DNA of 64,000 nt, from assembly GCA_000686145.1 (NCBI GenBank), contig JMMB01000007.1:124001-188000 (forward strand). The letters are read 5' to 3'. Shown here in pieces: positions 58,134 through 64,000 of this stretch (within the stretch, counting starts at the first letter, position 1; every line of letters begins with the position of its first letter). Under the pieces are notes generated by a model. The model saw only the letters and a list, made by a program, of their open reading frames with translations, did no database searches and was not told where the DNA came from. Source of the stretch: Peptostreptococcaceae bacterium VA2. GTDB lineage: Bacteria; Bacillota; Clostridia; Peptostreptococcales; Peptostreptococcaceae. The translations under genes were made by a program, and so were the position numbers.

Positions 58134-58928
58134 ATGCTAAAATATTGTTCAATAGGAAGCGGAAGTAGTGGGAACTGTCATTATGTAGGATATAAGGATA
58201 CATCTATATTAGTTGATGCAGGTCTTAGTGGCAAAAGAATAACAACTGGGCTTAACGATATAGAGGTAGATATAGATAAAGTAAAAGGAATATTTATAAC
58301 ACATGAACATTCAGACCATATAAAAGGTGCGGGTATAATGTCTAGGAAATTTGACCTACCTATATTTGCAAATATAAAAACATGGTGTGCTATGAAAGAT
58401 AAGATAGGTGATATTAAGGACCATAATATGAAGGTATTTGAAAATGATAAAACATATTCACTAGGGGATGTGGTAGTAAGACCATTTTCAATATCTCATG
58501 ATGCATCTGATGCAGTAGGATATAATTTTTATGCTGATAACGAAAAGATGTCTATAGCTACGGATATAGGAATGATAACAGAAAATTTAAAAAAACATTT
58601 ATATAAATCTAAGCTAGTTATATTAGAGTCAAACTATGACCCTAATATGCTTATGATGGGATCTTATCCATATGCTTTGAAAAAGAGGGTAATGTCTGAG
58701 GAAGGTCATCTATCAAACGAAGATGCAGCTAATTTTTGTATTGAACTTATAAAAGAGGGAACTGAAAGAATTTTATTAGCCCATTTAAGTAAAGAGAATA
58801 ACTTCCCAGAGTTAGCTTATGAAACTTCTAAGGGAATATTAAGTCAAAGCGATATAATAGTTGGACAAGATGTTAAATTAGATGTTTTATCTAGAGAACA
58901 GATATCGGATGTTTATAGTATAAAGTAG
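58134..58928 (+). CDS. walJ: MBL-fold metallohydrolase WalJ/YycJ
   Basis: 264 residues: GSGSSGNCHYVGYKDTSIL start, zinc ligands in THEHSDHIKG (HxHxDH), HDASDAVGY, and AHLSKENNFPELA. A putative nuclease-like hydrolase coupled to cell-wall and replication control in Firmicutes. Here the walRK genes are absent, but walJ still precedes rlmH, as in Bacillus and Staphylococcus. Confidence 0.92.
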   Translation: MLKYCSIGSGSSGNCHYVGYKDTSILVDAGLSGKRITTGLNDIEVDIDKVKGIFITHEHSDHIKGAGIMSRKFDLPIFANIKTWCAMKDKIGDIKDHNMKVFENDKTYSLGDVVVRPFSISHDASDAVGYNFYADNEKMSIATDIGMITENLKKHLYKSKLVILESNYDPNMLMMGSYPYALKKRVMSEEGHLSNEDAANFCIELIKEGTERILLAHLSKENNFPELAYETSKGILSQSDIIVGQDVKLDVLSREQISDVYSIK

Positions 58929-58964
58929 TAATTTTAGATAAGAACGGATTAAGGAGAAAGTTTT

Positions 58965-59444
58965 ATGAATATAACAGTTATTAGTGTAGGAAAGTTAAAA
59001 GAAAAATATTTAAAGTTAGGGATAGAAGAGTTTGCTAAGAGACTATCTAAATATTGTAAATTAGATTTAGTAGAACTTGATGATGAAAAATGTCCCGAAA
59101 ACTTAAGTCCAAAAGATATGTTGATAGTTAAGGATAAAGAAGGTAAGAAGATACTTAGTAAGATTAAGAATAATAGTTATGTTATAGCTCTTGCTATTGA
59201 TGGTAAGAATTTGTCGTCTGAGGAATTAGCGGATACTATAAGCAAGCTTGGTGTTAGAGGGCATAGTCATATAACTTTTGTTATAGGTGGATCGTTAGGG
59301 CTTTGTGATGAGGTTTTAAGTAGGGCTGATTATAAGTTATCTTTTTCTAAGATGACTTTTCCACACCAGATGATGAAGTTGATACTTTTGGAGCAAGTTT
59401 ATAGAGCATTTAGAATAAATAACAATGAACCGTATCACAAATAA
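58965..59444 (+). CDS. rlmH: 23S rRNA (pseudouridine1915-N3)-methyltransferase RlmH
   Basis: 159 residues, SPOUT methyltransferase: [20 protein letters not shown], the knot [20 protein letters not shown] and [20 protein letters not shown], ending NNNEPYHK. Methylates pseudouridine 1915 in helix 69. Homologue of staphylococcal orfX. Its last 18 bases are the site repeated at 60937 and 63157, so the gene end serves as an integration target while the protein stays complete. Confidence 0.98.
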   Translation: MNITVISVGKLKEKYLKLGIEEFAKRLSKYCKLDLVELDDEKCPENLSPKDMLIVKDKEGKKILSKIKNNSYVIALAIDGKNLSSEELADTISKLGVRGHSHITFVIGGSLGLCDEVLSRADYKLSFSKMTFPHQMMKLILLEQVYRAFRINNNEPYHK

Positions 59445-59465
59445 GGGATACGGTTCATTTTTATA
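59424..59465 (+). terminator. rlmH terminator formed from the att-like core
   Basis: AATGAACCGTATC (59424-59436) pairs with GATACGGTTCATT (59447-59459), then a T-run. The upstream arm is the last coding part of rlmH. Confidence 0.87.
59427..59444 (+). repeat. att-like repeat A (3' end of rlmH)
   Basis: GAACCGTATCACAAATAA encodes E-P-Y-H-K-stop. Direct copies occur at 60937-60954 and 63157-63174. The same codons (EAYHK in Staphylococcus) form the SCC attachment site. Confidence 0.8.
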
Positions 59466-59535
59466 TAGTTATTTTATTGTTTTAAAAAAGTTTTTAATAT
59501 AAAAAATCACATAAAATTTTTAGGTAAAAATATCA

Positions 59536-60438
59536 TTAAAAAGATTTACGTTGTTCTACATTATTTACCTTAAAAATTTCATCTATTAAATTAACTTGAT
59601 AAGAGCTAACTTTTATAAATCGTCTACGAAATAAATAGTTAAATGAAGAATTTTTCTTAAACCTTAACTCAATAGAGTAAATAATTTTACTCTTAGAATG
59701 TTTTTTAACCCATCTGTATCCTGCAATACTATCCCAAGGAATAAAAGATTCAAAGGTAAGAATCCCATCAGTATATACAATATTATTTGTTTTTTTAGGG
59801 CTTGAGCAATATAGTATAATAATTTCTATGATTAAGATAGTTAAGGTACTTAAAGTTCTAAGTGATATTTCATTTTTATGTATGTACTTAAATTCTGTTA
59901 AGTCTGGCACTATAATTATCAAAATTGAAAATATAAATAGCCATTTTAAAAATTTAAGTACATTTTCATATGAATTAGATTCTTTATAAGTTTGAATATA
60001 AAAAAGAGGATCCTTTTTATAAAGGTCTTTACTTTTTTTACATGTTCTTATAAGAAGAATAATAAGTGGTATAGAGCAAATAATAAAAGTGATCTGTATC
60101 AAATAGTCTACAAATGTATAGAAATTAGTCATATAAGCATAAATATCTATTGATAAAAGTATAATCATCAAAAAAGATATTAAACTTGCTATAAATATTC
60201 TGTTCTTTTTAGAAATTTTATCTTTAAATTTAGAGCTTAAAGTACACGGGTCTCCCATTTGTTTTAATGCCTTTGATGTTGCATCTTCAATAGATAAACC
60301 ATCATTTGTATACTCATAAATATAGCTATCAATATGATCTCTAAGTTCATCTTTTATATCTCGTGCACGTTCTTCAGTTGAAACAAATCTACATACAGAT
60401 TGTAGAAATTTCTCAATAGCATTTTTTTCTGTAGCCAT
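59536..60438 (-). CDS. HAAS-domain membrane protein
   Basis: 300 residues from ATG 60438 (GGGAGG 9 bases upstream; two in-frame ATG codons just before it lie too near that site). Residues 1-75 form the HAAS helical domain (STEERARDIKDELRDHIDSY, SIEDATSKALKQMGDP) known from partners of PadR regulators; then four membrane helices in two pairs; the last 75 residues resemble DUF5673 (YTDGILTFESFIPWDSIAGY). Its gene overlaps the padR-like stop. A signalling or membrane-stress role is typical for such pairs, but the function is not known. Confidence 0.78.
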   Translation of the reverse strand: MATEKNAIEKFLQSVCRFVSTEERARDIKDELRDHIDSYIYEYTNDGLSIEDATSKALKQMGDPCTLSSKFKDKISKKNRIFIASLISFLMIILLSIDIYAYMTNFYTFVDYLIQITFIICSIPLIILLIRTCKKSKDLYKKDPLFYIQTYKESNSYENVLKFLKWLFIFSILIIIVPDLTEFKYIHKNEISLRTLSTLTILIIEIIILYCSSPKKTNNIVYTDGILTFESFIPWDSIAGYRWVKKHSKSKIIYSIELRFKKNSSFNYLFRRRFIKVSSYQVNLIDEIFKVNNVEQRKSF

Positions 60439-60443
60439 TATCA

Positions 60444-60770
60444 TCATCCTCCCAATACAAAATCCATTGTTTTGCTAAATATTCTCCATTCATTTTCTCT
60501 AGTCTTTAATTCTTTGAGCCCCTTTGTTGTGATTTTGTAGTATTTTCTACGTCTCCCATTTTCCATATGCCAAAAGGATTCAATAAACTTATTTTTCTCA
60601 AGGTCATGTAGAATAGGGTATAGGGTTCCTTCTTTAAAAATAAACACGCTATTGGATTTATTTTCGATTTCTTTAATCATGCCATATCCATAAAGAGGCT
60701 CTTTTTTCAGAGCATTTAAGATAATGGTAACAGTACTTCCTTTTATAAGTTCTTTATTTATAACCAACAC
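60444..60770 (-). CDS. PadR-family transcriptional regulator
   Basis: 108 residues of PadR winged helix: ILNALKKEPLYGYGMIKEIE, EGTLYPILHDLEKNKFIES and NGRRRKYYKITTKGLKEL. It is a short subfamily-2 PadR lacking the long C-terminal dimerisation arm. The stop overlaps the start region of the HAAS gene, and the pair runs against rlmH, so it is probably one autoregulated cargo module of the inserted cassette. Confidence 0.92.
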   Translation of the reverse strand: MLVINKELIKGSTVTIILNALKKEPLYGYGMIKEIENKSNSVFIFKEGTLYPILHDLEKNKFIESFWHMENGRRRKYYKITTKGLKELKTRENEWRIFSKTMDFVLGG

Positions 60771-60936
60771 CTCGGATTCCTATGTATTATAAATAAAGCA
60801 TAATGCTAATTTTTGGAAAAATCAAGCATTGATTTAAATTCAGTATATAATAATAGTCAACATTAAAAATAATTAATAGTGAAAGAGAAAAACTGATATT
60901 GGAACAAAAGCCGTGCTCCTAAGGGTAAGGTACGGA

Positions 60937-60954
60937 GAACCGTATCATAAGTAA
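60937..60954 (+). repeat. att-like repeat B
   Basis: GAACCGTATCATAAGTAA, again E-P-Y-H-K-stop, matching repeat A at 16 of 18 bases. It shares its left flank TACGxA with repeat C. No rlmH coding sequence precedes it. The 350-base gap 60771-61121 otherwise holds the padR promoter area and the terminator at 60964-61005. Confidence 0.78.
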
Positions 60955-60963
60955 ATGAGGTCT

Positions 60964-61005
60964 ATAGCCTTAACCATTGATATAACTTGGTTAAGGCTAT
61001 TTTTG
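60964..61005 (+). terminator. Terminator downstream of repeat B
   Basis: ATAGCCTTAACCA / TGGTTAAGGCTAT perfect stem, T-run after. It faces away from rlmH and could insulate the next cassette. Confidence 0.85.
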
Positions 61006-61121
61006 TAAGTGGAAATACCATATCTTTAGCAATAGTGAATTTATAAAGTATGTTATAATAAAAGTAGGAATAAATTTGATTAATATACGAATAGTGATTT
61101 GTAGAGGAGGTATAATCAGGC

Positions 61122-61697
61122 ATGGCAATAGATGTAAAGGAAATAATTGCTGATGGATTACTGCAGTTGTGTGAAGAGATTCCGTTAGAAATAATTACAA
61201 TAAAACAATTGTTGGAAGCAACAGGCGTTAGCAGACAGACTTTTTACAACCATTTTTTAGATAAGAATGATTTGATTCAGTATATATATTTGAAAAAAAT
61301 TATTCCGAGATTTGATGATACTTCAATAGAAATAAATTTCCGCCATGAATTGTTAGTGGCTTTTCAAAATATGAAGAAATACCATGTATTTATGAAGCAA
61401 GCCTGTATGATGCATGGGCAGAATTGCCTAAATGACTTTATATTTGAACATTGCCGAACCTTTGATTTAGAGTGGCATCAAAAGCGTTATGGAAAGGAAG
61501 AAATGCCTGAGGCATTACGATTTGCAACAGAATATCATGCCACGGCATCTAGCAGTATGACCCTATCTTGGATTTTATCGGATATGCCAGCCTCTTGTGA
61601 AGAAATGGCAGACTTAATTACGGAGTTAAGAAGCATTGGAATGAAGAAACTATTTGAGAATGCAGAAATAAAAGGTAATCCATATAAAGCGAATTGA
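61122..61697 (+). CDS. TetR/AcrR-family regulator
   Basis: 191 residues; N-terminal helix-turn-helix ITIKQLLEATGVSRQTFYNHFLDKNDL (helix-turn-helix about residues 25-50) and an alpha-helical ligand domain with TetR_C-like ending. Preceded by GAGGAGGT. G+C is visibly higher than in the core genes. Next to an aldo-keto reductase gene on the same strand, it probably controls that enzyme. Ligand unknown. Confidence 0.92.
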   Translation: MAIDVKEIIADGLLQLCEEIPLEIITIKQLLEATGVSRQTFYNHFLDKNDLIQYIYLKKIIPRFDDTSIEINFRHELLVAFQNMKKYHVFMKQACMMHGQNCLNDFIFEHCRTFDLEWHQKRYGKEEMPEALRFATEYHATASSSMTLSWILSDMPASCEEMADLITELRSIGMKKLFENAEIKGNPYKAN

Positions 61698-61804
61698 CAA
61701 TTTTATAAAAAAGTCAAGATATGGACATTTCAAAAGGTTTTATAAATAGGAATCATCTTTAATTTCTTCTATAATGAGAAGTATAAAAGAAAGGTGGTTT
61801 GGAT

Positions 61805-62818
61805 ATGGAATATGTAAAACTTGGAAATTTAGATTTGACGGTATCTAGAATCTGTATGGGGTGCATGGGCTTTGGAGATGCAGCAAAAGGGCAGCATTCA
61901 TGGACATTAGATGAGGTGCATTCTCGTGAGATAATAAAGCGTGGATTGGAACTAGGTGTCAATTTCTACGATACAGCAATTGCATATCAGAGTGGAACCT
62001 CTGAAAAATATGTAGGCAAGGCATTGCGTGACTTCGCTAAACGTGATGAAATAGTAGTTGCAACAAAATTTTTGCCGAGAACTACAGAAGAAATTGAAAA
62101 TGGAATTAGTGGACAACAACACATTGAATCAATGATTAACAAGAGTCTTAAAAATCTAGGAATGGATTATGTTGATTTGTATATCTATCATATGTGGGAT
62201 TACAATACACCTCTTAGTGAAATTATGGAGGGCCTTAATCGTGTTGTAAAAGAGGGAAAAGCCAGAGCAATTGGTATATCTAACTGCTTTGCATGGCAGA
62301 TTGCGAAAGCCAATGCTTTTGCAGAGAAAGAGGGATTTGCAAAATTTGTGTCAGTTCAAGGACATTATAATTTGATTTTCAGAGAAGAAGAGCGTGAGAT
62401 GATTCCATATTGTAATGAAGAAAATATAGCATTAACACCATATAGCGCACTGGCAGGAGGACGTCTTGCGAAACATACTACTGAAACATCGAAACGACTT
62501 GAAAAAGATAGTTACGCAAAAGCTAAATATGGCAATACTAAGGAACAAGACAGCATTATAATAACAAGAGTAGCAGAAATTGCAGCAAAACATGATGTAT
62601 CTATGACAGAAATCTCCCTTGCATGGTTGCTTTGTAAAGTAACATCACCGGTAGTTGGAGCAACGAAGTTTCATCATATAGAAGGGGCAGCGAAGGCAGT
62701 TGATATTAAGTTGACTGATGATGAAATTAATTACTTGGAAGAAGCTTATGCCCCTCACAACTTGGTTGGAGTTATGGCACAAAATAGAAATGTAACTTCA
62801 AAAGAAAAGTATGTATAG
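61805..62818 (+). CDS. Aldo-keto reductase
   Basis: 337 residues, TIM barrel: catalytic Asp and Tyr in NFYDTAIAYQSGTSEKYVG, Lys in VVATKFLP, His in VDLYIYHMWD, and cofactor end ALAGGRLA and VVGATKFHHIEGA (NADPH binding). Start ATG 61805 (AAAGGTGG 7 bases before; the TTG at 61799 is nearer). Higher G+C than the chromosome, suggesting transfer along with the TetR gene. Substrate unknown. Confidence 0.93.
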   Translation: MEYVKLGNLDLTVSRICMGCMGFGDAAKGQHSWTLDEVHSREIIKRGLELGVNFYDTAIAYQSGTSEKYVGKALRDFAKRDEIVVATKFLPRTTEEIENGISGQQHIESMINKSLKNLGMDYVDLYIYHMWDYNTPLSEIMEGLNRVVKEGKARAIGISNCFAWQIAKANAFAEKEGFAKFVSVQGHYNLIFREEEREMIPYCNEENIALTPYSALAGGRLAKHTTETSKRLEKDSYAKAKYGNTKEQDSIIITRVAEIAAKHDVSMTEISLAWLLCKVTSPVVGATKFHHIEGAAKAVDIKLTDDEINYLEEAYAPHNLVGVMAQNRNVTSKEKYV

Positions 62819-62898
62819 TCTATGGGTAAGGAATCCTTAGAACATTTATGTTGTTTTAGGGCTATTGGATAAAATTTATTATATGAATTTAAGAGTTT

Positions 62899-62936
62899 AA
62901 AGCACTATTCTTAGTCGGATGGGTGCTTTTTCTCTT
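62899..62936 (+). terminator. Terminator after the aldo-keto reductase gene
   Basis: AAAGCAC / GTGCTTT stem with a long loop and T-rich tail; it overlaps the 3' end of the small minus-strand ORF. Confidence 0.6.
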
Positions 62937-63066
62937 TGCCGTTAACTTCTATATGAATTCCAAGAAATTTAATCTTGATAATTAATTTAGAAATAAAAAG
63001 ATTATGTTTTAAAACTAATCTAATAATATAAATAGCAAAAAAGCTTTTTATAGTCAGTTCTAGCAT
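62911..63066 (-). CDS. Small hydrophobic protein (51 residues)
   Basis: 51 residues from ATG 63066, 8 bases after AGGGGGGTGG. One membrane helix (about residues 5-20, TIKSFFAIYIIRLVL), basic K/H-rich middle, and hydrophilic end GKEKKHPSD. Size and shape recall small membrane peptides and type I toxins, but I recognise no named family. It lies alone between the aldo-keto reductase and repeat C. The strong ribosome site is the main support. Confidence 0.5.
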   Translation of the reverse strand: MLELTIKSFFAIYIIRLVLKHNLFISKLIIKIKFLGIHIEVNGKEKKHPSD

Positions 63067-63156
63067 ATCCAATACCACCCCCCTAACTATGATGAAATAT
63101 AACCAATAGTCCAATAGGAATAAAACGTTCAAAACCTCACTTGCTATTGTTACGCA

Positions 63157-63174
63157 GAACCGTACCATAAATAG
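63157..63174 (+). repeat. att-like repeat C
   Basis: GAACCGTACCATAAATAG, encoding E-P-Y-H-K-stop, without rlmH coding sequence before it. It forms a terminator-like hairpin of its own: AACCGTACC (63158-63166) with GGTGCGGTT (63174-63182) and a T-run. The G-T-G-C-G-G-T5 that follows resembles the sequence after staphylococcal orfX. Confidence 0.8.
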
Positions 63175-63266
63175 GTGCGGTTTTTGTATTCTATGTATGA
63201 AGATATATTTAAGTATACTTAACATGGTATAATTTAGTAGAAAAATAGAATTAAAGGAGAATAATA

Positions 63267-64000
63267 ATGTCAAAAATAACTAATGTTTCACACCCAGTTA
63301 TACAATCATATATTGAGAATTTTATTGAGCAAAATGAAATTTCTAAAAATAAAGCAAAGGATCAACATACAGTATTTGAACAATTTATCAATTCACTTAT
63401 ATTATCAGTTTATTCTAATGACCCTAGTGTTACATATCAAGAAATGGAGACTGGTACAGCTTTTGGGATAGATGGAATAGCAATTTTTGTAGCTGATAGA
63501 ATTGTAACAAGTATAGAGGATGTTGATTCTGTTATAGAAGGACTTAAAAAATTTGAAGTGAATTTCATGTTTACCCAAGTAAAAACTTCTGATAAGTTTG
63601 ATCGTACAGAAATTGGAGATTTTTTAACTGGAATTAGAAGATTTTTCAATTTTTCAAAATGTGAAATACCAGAACTTTTAAATCAATGGGAAATTACTAA
63701 GTATATATATTCAAAGAGTTCGAGATTTAAAAAAGCACCTAATTTAAGTATGAAGTTTATAACTTTATCATCAAAAGAGATAAATCTAAACGATGGTCAT
63801 TTAGAATCAACGATATCAATGGGGGTTGCGGATTTAAGAGAAAAAAGTCTTTTTAGTGAAGTAAGGAAGCCGGACTTTTTAGGAATAAAAGAGATAATGG
63901 AATTGCATGAAAAAGTTGTATCAGGACTGGAAGTTTGTGTAACATTATCGAAGCAACCGGTACCATATCCTAAGGATATGCATAATAAGATTAAAAATGG
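63267..64000 (+). CDS. AIPR-type abortive infection protein, 5' part
   Basis: First 244 codons; the gene runs off the right edge. ATG 63267 follows AAAGGAGA. N-terminal region FEQFINSLILSVYS, then a restriction-endonuclease-like pattern: E61, D69 in FGIDGIAIF, and Q104-x-K106 in FTQVKTSDKF, followed by TEIGDFLTGIRRFF. This matches the N-terminal part of AIPR (abortive phage infection, PF10592) proteins. It sits just right of att-like repeat C. The C-terminal part is needed for a firm call; another PD-(D/E)xK nuclease is the alternative. Confidence 0.68.
   Translation, partial: MSKITNVSHPVIQSYIENFIEQNEISKNKAKDQHTVFEQFINSLILSVYSNDPSVTYQEMETGTAFGIDGIAIFVADRIVTSIEDVDSVIEGLKKFEVNFMFTQVKTSDKFDRTEIGDFLTGIRRFFNFSKCEIPELLNQWEITKYIYSKSSRFKKAPNLSMKFITLSSKEINLNDGHLESTISMGVADLREKSLFSEVRKPDFLGIKEIMELHEKVVSGLEVCVTLSKQPVPYPKDMHNKIKN

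Overview
The window is the chromosomal replication-origin region of a low-G+C, Gram-positive, spore-forming anaerobe. The order ytxH-like, rsbV-rsbW-sigB and two rRNA operons to the left of gyrA-gyrB-recF-S4-dnaN-dnaA, followed by rpmH-rnpA-yidD-yidC-jag-mnmE-mnmG-rsmG-noc-soj-spo0J to the right, together with AGGAGG-type ribosome binding sites, many TTG starts and AT-rich codon use, points to the Peptostreptococcaceae (relatives of Clostridioides, Paraclostridium, Romboutsia). The species cannot be named from sequence alone. Nearly all genes run away from the origin (minus strand on the left, plus strand on the right), so most transcription is co-directional with the forks.

Left arm, from window start to origin: 5' part of dnaX, SRP RNA, tRNA-Ser, tadA; a decayed amino-acid permease behind a lysine-type T-box with a second, truncated T-box module; serS behind a serine T-box; a junkyard holding an mscS tail and an IS3-family end; a LytS/LytTR two-component pair next to an OFA-type MFS carrier (a pyruvate-circuit arrangement); two rRNA operons fused head to tail with tRNA-Leu and tRNA-CAU between them; the sigB operon; gyrA, gyrB, recF, an S4 protein, dnaN, dnaA. 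oriC is bipartite: DnaA boxes lie both upstream of dnaA (30332-30757) and between dnaA and dnaN (28741-28965), and the latter part carries a textbook DnaA-trio unwinding element.

Right arm: the rpmH-to-mnmG/rsmG translation and tRNA-modification run; noc (frameshifted at an A9 tract), soj and spo0J for chromosome segregation; a cysteine-desulfurase-like enzyme, an HTH-TPR regulator, YedF, DUF3343 and DUF951 proteins (a probable selenium/sulfur group); an aminotransferase; rpsF-ssb-rpsR; a MazG-like protein-yybS-gdpP-rplI-dnaB run; a DnaA-box cluster after dnaB; purA; a five-tRNA operon; the helicase-loading proteins DnaI and DnaD on the opposite strand; an M1 peptidase; walJ; rlmH.

The last 4.6 kb after rlmH is accessory DNA. 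The 18-bp 3' end of rlmH, encoding E-P-Y-H-K-stop, is repeated twice downstream in direct orientation (59427, 60937, 63157), cutting the region into small cassettes: a PadR/HAAS-domain pair, a TetR/aldo-keto-reductase pair plus a tiny membrane ORF, and the start of an AIPR-type phage-defence gene that runs off the window. This is the signature of SCC-like integration at rlmH, known best from staphylococcal SCCmec, and is the most interesting feature of the window. No recombinase gene is visible inside the window.
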